The translations under genes and the position numbers were made by a program. From Bacteroidia bacterium (GTDB taxonomy: Bacteria; Bacteroidota; Bacteroidia; NS11-12g; UBA9320): 57,668 bases of DNA. Below are positions 7,654 to 16,464 of this stretch, in pieces. Position 1 is the first letter of the stretch. Each line of letters begins with the position of its first letter. Below the pieces are notes generated by a model, which saw only the letters and a program-made list of their open reading frames with translations, ran no database searches and had not been told where the DNA came from. The DNA is taken from positions 1 to 57,668 of the forward strand of contig JADLGN010000024.1 of NCBI GenBank assembly GCA_020849295.1. Reading direction: 5' to 3'.

Positions 7654-9894
7654 TTATTTGGCAAAATTATATTCAATTTTAGCAAAATATATTCTTCCCA
7701 TACCTATTTGCAAATTACCTCCATTACTATGTGAGCCGCCTGTATTTGCAGATGCTGAAAGTGTTTTAATATTAAAAATATTTTTTACACCTAAATAAGC
7801 TGTAATGTTTTTATTAAAAAAGTTTTTGTTCATTGTAAAGTCAGCCCATAAGAATTGGGGTATTTCAGATTTTATGGTTTCACCGTTTTCATTAGTTGTG
7901 AAGTTGTATGAAACGCTGTTATATTTTATAAAAAATGAAAAATTCAAACTGCTTTTTGGTTCTGAATATGTTGTATTACTTGAAATCTCATAAAAGCTTC
8001 CGTCACTATACAATCCATTTTTCCCAGTAGAAATAGTAGAACCTGACAAGCCCAAATTTCCTGAAATGTATTTGAGCCTATATGCAAAATTTGTATTAAA
8101 CCACAAAGACCTGAAATTAGCTATATTCATGTATGTGTAATTTGTATTTTGTAAATAAGAAAGAAATATCCTGTCTTTTATATTGTTTGCATAAAAAGAA
8201 ATCTCTGGATTAAAAATATTTTCTTTTTTAATAATTTTTTTGGAAACAGAAATTTGAAAATTATCAGATTTTTCGGGCTTTAGCTTGGGATTGCCGGTAA
8301 TATCGTGGTTTATATCTACAAAATTCATATAAAGTTCTTTTAAATCCGGGGCTCTAAATCCTCTTGCATAAGATGTTCTGATTACAAGATTATTTTTAAA
8401 CGAATATTTTAAATTAATGCTTGGAATTGGAATAGTTTTAAAAGCCGAATTATATGCGTATCTTATTGCTGGTTTTATCTGAAGTTCTTTTTTGGGCATA
8501 TACTCAAAACTACTGAAAAAAGCTATATCATTTATGTACTCAAATTCATTTTTGAGCCTTTGCCCTGAGCCTTTTTCAAGATTTATATCATACCCGGTTT
8601 GATAGTTTAATTTTGCATTTTTCAGTGATTTTGAAAAAGTGCCTCTCATTACAATATTGGTAAATGTAGTTGTATCTTGTTCATTTGCTTCGGGTACCAA
8701 AGTTTTATCTAAATTTACCCGATTAAAAAGATAGCGGTTTTTTATTCTCGAATAAGTATTATAAGCAAATATTAGATTCAAAAATCTGTTATGTCTGAAT
8801 TTGGTATTTGCAGTGATAGAATTATCAAAACGATTTGTAAAATAGTATTCGTCAAATGCAGTTTCATAATAAGGCATTCGCGGAACTCCCTTGTTTGTCA
8901 GCTTTTCGTTGAAATACTCAGATTTATACTCGGTGTCAAAATTTTTAATTTTTCGCAAATAATGAAATCTGGCAAAATATTGTTCTTTTGGTTTCCATTC
9001 CTGAAATCTTTCTAAATTAACAGATGACCAACCATCAAAATAATACCTGCCAACTGAAAAATTATAAATACCGTTAGCTTTTCTTAGCTTAATTGATGCG
9101 TCAACATTGTATTTACCTGCACTTTCATATAGAAATGAACTAGAAATATTGATTCTTTTTGAGTGTTTCTTTTTGGTAATAATATTAATTGCTCCTCCAA
9201 GAGCATTTGTTCCATAAGCTACAGAAAGTGGTCCTTCAATTACCTCTATTCTTTCTATATCATTAAGATTTATCTGGCTAATATCAATATTTCCGCCAAG
9301 TCTTCCAATTACCGGAATCCCATCAATAAGCAATTTTACATTTTGTCCACCTAAACCCATCAATGATAAATTGCTTCCTAAAACATTGTCCTGACTGATT
9401 TTGAAATTTATCTGATTTGATAATAAATCTGAGAGATTTGCAGCACCCATGCTTTTTATTTTCTTTTCATCAATAACAATAATTTTTTGAATAGCCTTTT
9501 CTGGATTGATAGCGGTGTATTGGTCTGTTACAACTGCTTCGGGCAAATATTTAAGGTCTGTTTTTACTAAAACAGTATAGTTGCCAGTATTTGCAAATGT
9601 ATCAGTTCTTAATTCGTACCCAAGATATGTAAAATAAGCAATCAAACCGCTTTTCTCATTGTCAATCTTTATAGTACCATTAATATCAGTCTGGCATTGC
9701 AGAGTTTTACCACTATTTATAATTTTCCATTTTACAGGAGCAAAAACTATTGGAGATTTTTCTGTTTCGCTTATATAAGTAATACTAATTTGTGCTTGAA
9801 CTAAATAAGTTATAAAAATTAAAATGACTGTAAATACACTTTTGTTACTAATGTATTTTATAACCAAATTTATATACTTATTTAAATAGTTCAA
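7654..9894 (-). CDS. TonB-dependent outer-membrane receptor (HmuR-like context)
   Basis: A 746-residue outer-membrane receptor. After a signal peptide (ending near VQAQ, residue 35) comes a carboxypeptidase-regulatory-like beta-sandwich (about 36-115), then the plug domain (about 135-245) with AANLSDLLSNQINFKIS, LLIDGIPVIG, DIERIEVIEGPLSVAYGTNALGGAINIITKK, and a beta-barrel containing GFRAPDLKELYMNF and GNPKLKPEKSDNFQIS. It should import a scarce ligand, probably haem, powered by TonB-ExbBD. The only start near the signal peptide is TTG at 9894, five bases after the upstream stop, so translation is likely coupled. Confidence 0.9.
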   Translation of the reverse strand: MNYLNKYINLVIKYISNKSVFTVILIFITYLVQAQISITYISETEKSPIVFAPVKWKIINSGKTLQCQTDINGTIKIDNEKSGLIAYFTYLGYELRTDTFANTGNYTVLVKTDLKYLPEAVVTDQYTAINPEKAIQKIIVIDEKKIKSMGAANLSDLLSNQINFKISQDNVLGSNLSLMGLGGQNVKLLIDGIPVIGRLGGNIDISQINLNDIERIEVIEGPLSVAYGTNALGGAINIITKKKHSKRINISSSFLYESAGKYNVDASIKLRKANGIYNFSVGRYYFDGWSSVNLERFQEWKPKEQYFARFHYLRKIKNFDTEYKSEYFNEKLTNKGVPRMPYYETAFDEYYFTNRFDNSITANTKFRHNRFLNLIFAYNTYSRIKNRYLFNRVNLDKTLVPEANEQDTTTFTNIVMRGTFSKSLKNAKLNYQTGYDINLEKGSGQRLKNEFEYINDIAFFSSFEYMPKKELQIKPAIRYAYNSAFKTIPIPSINLKYSFKNNLVIRTSYARGFRAPDLKELYMNFVDINHDITGNPKLKPEKSDNFQISVSKKIIKKENIFNPEISFYANNIKDRIFLSYLQNTNYTYMNIANFRSLWFNTNFAYRLKYISGNLGLSGSTISTGKNGLYSDGSFYEISSNTTYSEPKSSLNFSFFIKYNSVSYNFTTNENGETIKSEIPQFLWADFTMNKNFFNKNITAYLGVKNIFNIKTLSASANTGGSHSNGGNLQIGMGRIYFAKIEYNFAK

Positions 9895-9899
9895 TATTA

Positions 9900-11093
9900 T
9901 TAGTTTTTAATAAACTTCAAAATACCTATTCCGTCTTCTGAGTATATTTTAATTAAATAAATACCCATCTGTAATTCTGAAATATTTATTTTACTACTGT
10001 TTCCTTTAAGAATTTCAGCTCCATTTATTGAACAAATTGTGTAATTTTCTATATTTTTTTCAGAAATAATATTCAAATCATTATTTGCAGGGTTAGGATA
10101 AATACTTAGTGTTTTATTAGAATTATTCTTATTAACTGATGCTACAAAAAATTGCTTAGTGAAATAATAAGTACCGGCAGTACCACCTTTATATCCTGTA
10201 AAATATATTTTCCAATTTGCATTTTTTGAATTTTTTACGAAGTAAACCAAACTGTCGGTAATATCATATTTGCCTAATGACATATTGTATTTTTTCCAGT
10301 CATATCCAATAATAGAATTTGTATCAGAAAAATTATAATTATTGTAGTTTACAATGTCTTTTGAAACTTTTCTGGCTTCGGCACATTTTGTATCTTTATT
10401 AGTCCATATACCTGCAACATTATATTTCTGCGGTATAAAAACAGCGTATTTTGTAAACACAATATCCCAATCAGCATTAGATGGTTCGCGATCTATCACA
10501 GTATCATTATTAAATGCAAAATATGCAAAATTTCTGTTTTTATAATTTGTTTTTGATATAGATTTCAATTTACTGTTTGAGCCATCAATTGATGCATATT
10601 TGAAATTATATATACCAGAAATCAAATTTAATATCATAATTTTCTTTAATGATCCGTCAGCAAATTTTATCAAAAAAATACTATCGCCATTTACTGCATG
10701 TGTGTTCGGGTCATAAGTACCCCAGCCAAGATCATAATTTCCGTCTGTATGCCTATTGAATGCTCCGAGGTTCCATGTATATTCGCTGTTATACATTTTT
10801 TTGAAGTTTTTGTAACCGGTAGTGTCAAATGTTGCCCATTGTGCATTAGCAAAAGGTGTTTGATAAAGTTCAATACCTTTTACATGGTTTACAAGTATGC
10901 TTGCAGCCATTCCGCTCATTTCAAATGCTAAATCCCAATTTGTATTAGAAGAGGTTTTCACTACACCGTTTTCAAAACTGTAATAAACATCGTTTGTGTT
11001 AGAAGTTCCGGTGCTTACAGAGTCTGATGTTTGTGCAGATAATGAAAAATTTGCTGTAATAATCAGTAGAATTATAAATATTTTATTTATCAT
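9900..11093 (-). CDS. HmuY-like secreted protein with T9SS sorting domain
   Basis: The 397-residue product has a Sec signal peptide (ending LSAQ, about residue 20), a body that is clearly related to the HmuY-like lipoprotein at 6673 (NWDLAFEMSG early; NADWDIVFTKY, YNVAGIWTNKDTK and IIGYDWKKYN late), and a C-terminal domain of about 69 residues beginning SIYPNPANNDL and ending YLIKIYSEDGIGILKFIKN, a type A T9SS sorting signal. It is first in the operon 11093 to 6673, ahead of the TonB receptor. Inference: a T9SS-exported partner or scavenger working with the receptor, complementing the lipidated paralogue. Confidence 0.78.
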   Translation of the reverse strand: MINKIFIILLIITANFSLSAQTSDSVSTGTSNTNDVYYSFENGVVKTSSNTNWDLAFEMSGMAASILVNHVKGIELYQTPFANAQWATFDTTGYKNFKKMYNSEYTWNLGAFNRHTDGNYDLGWGTYDPNTHAVNGDSIFLIKFADGSLKKIMILNLISGIYNFKYASIDGSNSKLKSISKTNYKNRNFAYFAFNNDTVIDREPSNADWDIVFTKYAVFIPQKYNVAGIWTNKDTKCAEARKVSKDIVNYNNYNFSDTNSIIGYDWKKYNMSLGKYDITDSLVYFVKNSKNANWKIYFTGYKGGTAGTYYFTKQFFVASVNKNNSNKTLSIYPNPANNDLNIISEKNIENYTICSINGAEILKGNSSKINISELQMGIYLIKIYSEDGIGILKFIKN

Positions 11094-11115
11094 TTTTTTA
11101 TATATTGGATAGCTG

Positions 11116-11123
11116 CAAATTTA
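11116..11123 (-). promoter_or_regulatory. -7 promoter box (TAAATTTG) for the HmuY/TonB operon
   Basis: On the minus strand TAAATTTG fits TAnnTTTG, 22 bases before the first ATG of the operon at 11093. No iron- or haem-responsive operator was recognised. Confidence 0.5.
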
Positions 11124-11213
11124 TTTATAATAATTCTAAATAAGCAAATAATTTTTTAAAAAAAACAATGATTATTGTCATTTAATATCTCAGGATTTTA
11201 AAAAATAATAAAA

Positions 11214-11221
11214 TAAATTTG
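11214..11221 (+). promoter_or_regulatory. -7 promoter box (TAAATTTG) for trxB
   Basis: TAAATTTG fits TAnnTTTG; eight bases separate it from the trxB ATG, so the predicted leader is only a few bases. Confidence 0.5.
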
Positions 11222-11229
11222 TAGCAATT

Positions 11230-12159
11230 ATGATAGAAAAAATAAAGTGTTTAATTATTGGGTCGGGTCCGGCTGGATATACAGCTGCAATCTATGCATC
11301 AAGAGCAGATATGAAACCTGTAATATATGAAGGTTTGCAACCTGGCGGGCAACTAACTATAACAACAGAAGTTGAAAATTTTCCCGGATTTCCGCATGGA
11401 GTACAAGGTCCTGAATTAATGAATTTGTTCAAAAAACAAGCTGAAAGACTGGGTACTGATATTCGCTATGGTTTGGCAACATCAGTTGATTTTTCACAGA
11501 GACCATTTAAAGTAGTTATAGACAACAATCATGAAATAGAAGCCCAGACAGTAATAATTGCTACCGGTGCATCTGCCAAATGGTTAGGCATTCCGTCCGA
11601 AAAAAGACTTAATGGAGTTGGGGTATCAGCATGTGCTGTTTGCGATGGTTTTTTTTATAGAGGAAAAGATGTGGCAATTGTAGGGGCTGGTGATTCAGCA
11701 GCAGAAGAAGCAAGTTATCTCGCAAATATTTGTAATAAAGTTTATATGCTTGTGAGAAAAGATAAGATGAGAGCTTCAAAAGCAATGATTCACAGAGTTA
11801 GTGAAACCAAAAATATTGAGATTTTGTATAATACTGAAACCGATGAAATACTTGGCGAAAATGCAGTTGATGGTGTAAGAGTAAGAAATAATATTACCAA
11901 TGAATTAAGAACTTTAGCAATAGATGGTTTTTTTGTAGCTATTGGTCATAATCCAAATACAGAAATTTTTAAAAACTATATTGATTTAGATGAGCAAGGG
12001 TATATAAAGACTATTCCGGGAAGTACAAAAACAAATATTGAGGGGGTGTTTGCTTGTGGTGATGTACAGGATAAAAATTACCGACAAGCTATTACAGCAG
12101 CAGGTTCAGGATGTATGGCAGCTCTTGATGCTGAAAGATTTCTGGCTTTAAGCCATTAA
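11230..12159 (+). CDS. trxB: Thioredoxin-disulfide reductase
   Basis: Flavoenzyme that passes NADPH electrons to thioredoxin in the cytoplasm. The 309-residue protein shows the FAD-binding GSGPAG (11-16), the redox-active CAVC (135-138) followed by DG, the NADPH-binding GAGDSA (152-157) and a C-terminal VFACGDVQD FAD contact. The length is exactly that of low-molecular-weight TrxB. It has its own promoter box and converges on the RMD1-family gene with four bases between stops. Thioredoxin reduced by this enzyme would also be the electron donor for the ArsC encoded at 53704. Confidence 0.96.
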   Translation: MIEKIKCLIIGSGPAGYTAAIYASRADMKPVIYEGLQPGGQLTITTEVENFPGFPHGVQGPELMNLFKKQAERLGTDIRYGLATSVDFSQRPFKVVIDNNHEIEAQTVIIATGASAKWLGIPSEKRLNGVGVSACAVCDGFFYRGKDVAIVGAGDSAAEEASYLANICNKVYMLVRKDKMRASKAMIHRVSETKNIEILYNTETDEILGENAVDGVRVRNNITNELRTLAIDGFFVAIGHNPNTEIFKNYIDLDEQGYIKTIPGSTKTNIEGVFACGDVQDKNYRQAITAAGSGCMAALDAERFLALSH

Positions 12160-12163
12160 TAGT

Positions 12164-12955
12164 TTATATTATATATTCGATTAAAGTATTGAATATTTCA
12201 AATACTATTAATCCTATTATTATTATTTCTAGTTTTACATCAAGTTCGTGGTCAACTATGTCATTAAAAAGTTCGAGTTGTTCACGTATTACTAATAGTT
12301 CGCTATGCAGGGTATCGCTTCTTTTGTACATATTCAGGTTTTCTTTTAATCCTAAATCAAGTGTTTGAAGTTTTTCATTCTGATATGTTCCCGGAGATGC
12401 ATCTAAAATATATAAATTAGTAATTAAGCGGTTTTTAATACTCAATACTTTTCCTATTATTCTTTTAAGTTCCTTGTTAGAAACGTTTAATTTTTGAAAT
12501 TTTTCAAGAGATTCTGAGTGCAAATTTACATCATTGTATAATATTTTGGCTTGCAATGAATAGTAATCAAGAGTGAGAGATTGAGCTACATTAAGCATAA
12601 TCAACTTTATAATTTCACTTTCGGGATATCCTATTTCAAGTTTATTAAAACTAAATTTTATACCGTGAGAATAAGTTTCTACATCAAATTCTTTTATTAG
12701 TTCCCAGTCAATTCGGGTTAAAGCAAATGGATATATCAGTTTTAAAAATCTTTCAGTTTGATCTGGTTTTATGTTGAAAAAACATACAATACCATATTTA
12801 TATACAGAAATATATTGTTCTTTATAAATTTGGTAGAACAGCTCACTTTCTATAGTAGGATCAAAATAAATCAATTCAGCAGGTTTGGTATCTTTAAATT
12901 TTAAGATATCTATTTTTTCTGCTATTTGATATGCTACTATCTTTATTTTAGCCAT
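12164..12955 (-). CDS. RMD1 family protein (DUF155)
   Basis: A 263-residue protein with the layout of the RMD1/YagE/Sif2 family: an N-terminal alpha/beta region containing YISVYKYGIVCFFNI and a C-terminal helical region ending in a membrane-spanning hydrophobic helix (about 238-262, LEIIIIGLIVFEIFNTLIEYII). Signature pieces are AQSLTLDYYSLQAKILYNDV, IGKVLSIKNRLITNLYILDASPGTYQNEKL and HSELLVIREQLELFNDIVDHELDVKLE. Yeast homologues act in mitochondrial translation and meiotic division; the bacterial role is unknown. It stands alone on the minus strand. Confidence 0.75.
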   Translation of the reverse strand: MAKIKIVAYQIAEKIDILKFKDTKPAELIYFDPTIESELFYQIYKEQYISVYKYGIVCFFNIKPDQTERFLKLIYPFALTRIDWELIKEFDVETYSHGIKFSFNKLEIGYPESEIIKLIMLNVAQSLTLDYYSLQAKILYNDVNLHSESLEKFQKLNVSNKELKRIIGKVLSIKNRLITNLYILDASPGTYQNEKLQTLDLGLKENLNMYKRSDTLHSELLVIREQLELFNDIVDHELDVKLEIIIIGLIVFEIFNTLIEYII

Positions 12956-13011
12956 TCAGATATTTTTTTGATTTTTATTGTTTTCAAAGGAATAATTTAT
13001 TTAAAATTAAA

Positions 13012-13052
13012 AAAAGCCGATATTTTCAACATTATTTAAAATATCGGCTTTT
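13012..13052 (-). terminator. Rho-independent terminator of the surface-protein operon
   Basis: A perfect 15-bp stem (arms 13012-13026 and 13038-13052, core AAGCCGATATT) with an 11-base loop. On the minus strand it is followed by seven T residues. It lies 18 bases past the stop of the T9SS protein at 13070, closing the operon that begins at 16281. Confidence 0.85.
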
Positions 13053-13069
13053 ATGTCTTAAAAATAAAA

Positions 13070-14449
13070 CTATTGAATTATTAACTTATTAGTTTCAGTA
13101 ATCGAATTATTAATCAACTTTACAAAATATAAACCTTTGTTTAAAAAATTGAGATTCAAATTGTATTTTGAAAACTCTAAAGTACCTATGTTTTCTGAAA
13201 AAACAATTTTACCCTTAATATCTGAAACTTGGATTTTACTGTTTGGCTCAATCAGATTTTTAAATACTAATGTGATTTTTCCATCTGCAGTGGGGTTTGG
13301 ATAAATATTTATTCCATTGTTTTTAATAACATTAACAGGGACAAGATTAGAATATGAAAATGTATTATCGTAATTAGTTTGCTTTAGTCTGTAATATGAA
13401 ATTCCATCGAAAGGTTGAGGGTCAATAGTGTGATATTTCAATTTTTGGCTGCTGTTTCCTGCACCATCAATTTTATCAACAAATATAAAATCTTTACCAT
13501 TAATTGTTTTTTCTACTGTAAAGTAGTCATTATTTACTTCTGTTGCCGTTGTCCAGTCAAGGTCAACTACATCATAATTTAATTTGGCAGTAAAACTCAT
13601 TAGAGTTACAGGCAGAGGGTTAAGATTAGAAATTGTACCAAATGCAAAACCTCCAAAATTGCTTGAAGATGATGACGCTGTTAATGTACCTGCCGAAGTT
13701 GTACCTGTTGTACTTGCATTTCCTAAGTTACTCCAAAGTGAGCCATTCCATTGAGTTACCCTTAAGTCACTTAAATTACCAATATTACTTGTATTTCCAC
13801 TCCAGTGTAAAGTTACTGTTACATTTGATGAACCTGTAGTGCGGTCAAGTTGCCAGTATTCGTTATCAGTTACTTTATTTAATGAAACATCTTTTGAAGA
13901 ACCAAAAGTAGATTTTGGATCTGTTCTGAAATATTCCGCAGTAAATGCATCTGTGGCATTGCTTGGTGCTGTTATAGAAATAGGCATGTAATAGCCTGTT
14001 TTACCAATATGATAAGTAAATGATTCATCACCAATTTTCTTTACCGGACCAATAATATAACTGTCTGACGAACCTCCAGAAATGGTCGCCCCGTCATTCA
14101 ATACAAGTAAATTTGAATTATTTGTGTAAACCATTCCATCGGTAAGAGTTAATAAATTTGTTACAACTACATTCCCGCCACTGAATGTTACACCCGTACT
14201 GCTGGTGTTATTTATTACCAAATTGTAAAATGTAGTAGAACCGCTACCCGATAGCGTTTGGGCACTTGTACCGTCAAAAGTAAATGTCCCTGAACTTTGA
14301 GTATATGTTCCGTTATTGGTAAAATTTCCGAAGAAAACCATATTAGCCCCCGAGTGAATTTGCAGGTTGCCTGTGTTTACTATATTATCTTGTGCATTTA
14401 AGCTATAAATAAAAATTATAGATATAAATGAAAAAATTATTTTTTTCAT
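13070..14449 (-). CDS. Secreted protein with T9SS type A sorting domain
   Basis: The 459-residue product has a signal peptide (ending SLNAQ, residue 19), an N-terminal repetitive region rich in Ser/Thr/Gly/Asn (FFGNFTNNGTYTQ, TFTFDGTSAQTL, then TFYNLVINNTSSTG and GNVVVTNLLTLTDG) that looks like a beta-solenoid, a PVTLMSFTAKLNYDVVDLDW segment common in front of sorting domains, a fibronectin-like stretch (EVNNDYFTVEKTINGKDF, ISYYRLKQTNYD), and an 80-residue C-terminal T9SS domain beginning NIYPNPTADGKITLV. It is the last gene of the operon, before the terminator. The role is probably cell-surface adhesion or structure; no enzyme motif is visible. Confidence 0.78.
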   Translation of the reverse strand: MKKIIFSFISIIFIYSLNAQDNIVNTGNLQIHSGANMVFFGNFTNNGTYTQSSGTFTFDGTSAQTLSGSGSTTFYNLVINNTSSTGVTFSGGNVVVTNLLTLTDGMVYTNNSNLLVLNDGATISGGSSDSYIIGPVKKIGDESFTYHIGKTGYYMPISITAPSNATDAFTAEYFRTDPKSTFGSSKDVSLNKVTDNEYWQLDRTTGSSNVTVTLHWSGNTSNIGNLSDLRVTQWNGSLWSNLGNASTTGTTSAGTLTASSSSSNFGGFAFGTISNLNPLPVTLMSFTAKLNYDVVDLDWTTATEVNNDYFTVEKTINGKDFIFVDKIDGAGNSSQKLKYHTIDPQPFDGISYYRLKQTNYDNTFSYSNLVPVNVIKNNGINIYPNPTADGKITLVFKNLIEPNSKIQVSDIKGKIVFSENIGTLEFSKYNLNLNFLNKGLYFVKLINNSITETNKLIIQ

Positions 14450-14475
14450 AATTTTAAAAATTAGGTTAATTTAAT

Positions 14476-15681
14476 TTATTGTGTATTAGTAAACCATTGC
14501 AAATCTTGCATTTTTATTGTATAATTACTTGCACTTGTATTGCTTGAAAATATTTCAAAATAATCATTTTGTGATACATTTTCTATATATGCAATAAATG
14601 AAAACTGAAATGGTTGGTTTGACGTAAGTGTTCTCAATGTTGTTGTCCCATACTTATTTGCTGTATTTCCATTTTTTACTATACAAACATTAATGTTTTG
14701 GTTACTGGCATTAACCACCGATAAGTTTCCGGAAACAAAAATTACAACATTTCTTTTATTAGTAGGTTGATATGTTATTTTATTGTTATTAATAGTCCAT
14801 TTGCATGTTTCAGAAGATGTGTTACTACCCCAATTTACTTTGTAATATGTATTAATTGTAGTTAATGTAGTTGTTGTTGCAGTATTATCTAGTACATTTA
14901 TAAAACAATTTGGTTTTTGGTCTGCCATGCCTGCATTACTTTCGAGAGTGGCATTTTTATCTCTGCCGTCTGTTCTTGTAAAATCAAAGCCTGAAATATA
15001 GCTTCCCTCATTATTCCACGAATTTCCTGTTATTGCCATATTTGTAAAACTAAATGTATAAGGATGATAAGTTATTGCGGAGTCGCTACTGCCATTGTAA
15101 TATCCCCCTGACGCTAATTGAATAGTAGTTGAAGAACCTTTATCAAGATTAACTCCATGCGTACAATCTATGAAATCTGTTTCTGCAACTTTAAGTATAG
15201 CACCGGCTGTAGCACTATGCAATAATATTCCGTTTAAGGTAGCATTTTGAATATCAGTTTCAAAAACCCAAAGTTCAGCATTACTTGAATCGGTAATTGT
15301 ATTATAAAATCCATCAAAAGTGCAATCTTTTATTTCATTATAGGTATCTTCTCCAAGAAAACGAATAGCATCTTCCCCAGAAGAATTACCATGATCTCCG
15401 GATCCTCCACCATCATTAAAACCAAGCATTTTAAAGTAGCAATCAGTTTTACATCTGAACATTGGTTTTCCACTCAAAGCTGTTGTATCTGCTACAATTG
15501 ATGATGTACTATATGACAATCCTTGTATTGTAAGAGAATATGGTAAGTCAATAATAATTGTTTCATCTATTACATATTCTTCATCCCCAAGTCTTAAAAT
15601 CATAGGTTGTGCCATGTGTTCTTCTAAAAATGCAATAGCCTCGGCTATTGTTGTCCAACTGCCTTCTGCATTCACATCCAT
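14476..15681 (-). CDS. Right-handed beta-helix-like protein, downstream half of a TAG-split ORF
   Basis: If read from its first ATG this gives 401 residues. SWTTIAEAIAFLEEHMAQPM followed by DEEYVIDETIIIDLPYSLTIQG and repeats of short strands with Asn/Gly turns (YNEIKDCTFDGF, VFETDIQNATLNGILLH, AETDFIDCTHGVNL) suggest a parallel beta-helix of the pectate-lyase/tail-spike type. It has no signal peptide of its own. The frame is open upstream of the ATG and meets the TAG stop of the preceding gene in the same frame, so this is most likely the C-terminal half of one 601-residue secreted protein. It has no T9SS domain at its end (DLQWFTNTQ). Confidence 0.6.
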   Translation of the reverse strand: MDVNAEGSWTTIAEAIAFLEEHMAQPMILRLGDEEYVIDETIIIDLPYSLTIQGLSYSTSSIVADTTALSGKPMFRCKTDCYFKMLGFNDGGGSGDHGNSSGEDAIRFLGEDTYNEIKDCTFDGFYNTITDSSNAELWVFETDIQNATLNGILLHSATAGAILKVAETDFIDCTHGVNLDKGSSTTIQLASGGYYNGSSDSAITYHPYTFSFTNMAITGNSWNNEGSYISGFDFTRTDGRDKNATLESNAGMADQKPNCFINVLDNTATTTTLTTINTYYKVNWGSNTSSETCKWTINNNKITYQPTNKRNVVIFVSGNLSVVNASNQNINVCIVKNGNTANKYGTTTLRTLTSNQPFQFSFIAYIENVSQNDYFEIFSSNTSASNYTIKMQDLQWFTNTQ

Positions 15682-15717
15682 TATATTATCCGGAATATTT
15701 TCTTTGCGTTTTGTAAT

Positions 15718-16281
15718 CTAGTTTCCGCCATTTGCTATAAAAGTCATACCAATATAACGAGTTTCATTGTACTGCAATTGACCGTCAATGGTTGCCGATC
15801 CATACCCATCAACAGTTACCAAATCATCATAAGAGCCATTGTTTTTTACTGTAATTTCAAGCCCATTGTCAATAGAGGTAATTTCAGGAAGCGTAATGGT
15901 TGCACTTGTTGTTGCAGGGTTTACCAAAACAAATGTTTCATTTTTTGTTAATGTGGCATTTGCAGTTTTACTTGCAGGGTTCGAAGCTCCATTTAAAATT
16001 TTTGCCCATTTGGTACCATCCCAATAATAAAATCCTTTAGAAAGAGTGCTACCGCTGTTATATACAATCATTCCTTCAGGGATTGGGTCTGAAAGAGGTG
16101 CTACAATACTAACTCCTGTAAGTGTAACACGCGGAATTAAAAAACCTTTAGTAGTACTTTCAAGTTCAAGAATTGAATTTGAATTAATTGTTCCGGGATT
16201 GTCCCCGATCTTAACTTGTGAATTTGCAATTTTGCTTGTAATAAATAACAAGCACATTGAATAGAAAATTTTCTTTGTCAT
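15718..16281 (-). CDS. Secreted protein, upstream half of the TAG-split beta-helix ORF
   Basis: 187 residues from the ATG at 16281. A signal peptide (MTKKIFYSMCLLFITSKIAN) is followed by NSILELESTTKGFLIPRVTL and GMIVYNSGSTLSKGFYYWDG, a module common at the front of Bacteroidetes surface proteins, then a region with TLTKNETFVLVNP and GNGLEITVKN-like strands (seen as NGLEITVKNNGSYDD) ending ETRYIGMTFIANGGN at a TAG. The next in-frame codons run without another stop into the beta-helix ORF. A TTG at 16305 overlaps the promoter box and is not used as the start. Confidence 0.62.
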   Translation of the reverse strand: MTKKIFYSMCLLFITSKIANSQVKIGDNPGTINSNSILELESTTKGFLIPRVTLTGVSIVAPLSDPIPEGMIVYNSGSTLSKGFYYWDGTKWAKILNGASNPASKTANATLTKNETFVLVNPATTSATITLPEITSIDNGLEITVKNNGSYDDLVTVDGYGSATIDGQLQYNETRYIGMTFIANGGN

Positions 16282-16302
16282 AATAAAATAAATTAGGTAA
16301 CA

Positions 16303-16310
16303 CAAAAATA
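16303..16310 (-). promoter_or_regulatory. -7 promoter box (TATTTTTG) for the surface-protein operon
   Basis: On the minus strand TATTTTTG fits TAnnTTTG, 21 bases ahead of the ATG at 16281. A CTTG at roughly 22 bases further upstream may serve as the -33 box. Confidence 0.5.
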
Positions 16311-16435
16311 AAGCATATTTATATTAAAAAAACAAGTAACAAAATTATTATTAACATGCAATATTTTGTTTCCATTGTTTTGGACATGATGAGTAAATGT
16401 GAAAAACTTATATAATATAAAAAAAAACTATTATT

Positions 16436-16443
16436 TATCTTTG
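16436..16443 (+). promoter_or_regulatory. -7 promoter box (TATCTTTG) for the transglycosylase-like gene
   Basis: TATCTTTG fits TAnnTTTG, 21 bases before the ATG at 16465. No convincing -33 box. Confidence 0.45.
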
Positions 16444-16464
16444 ATTAATCAAACAAAAAAGCTT

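Noticed and set aside
15718-15720. TAG as pyrrolysine codon
   Set aside because: There is no PylT/PylS in the window and pyrrolysine is not expected in this phylum; mutation or sequence error is simpler.
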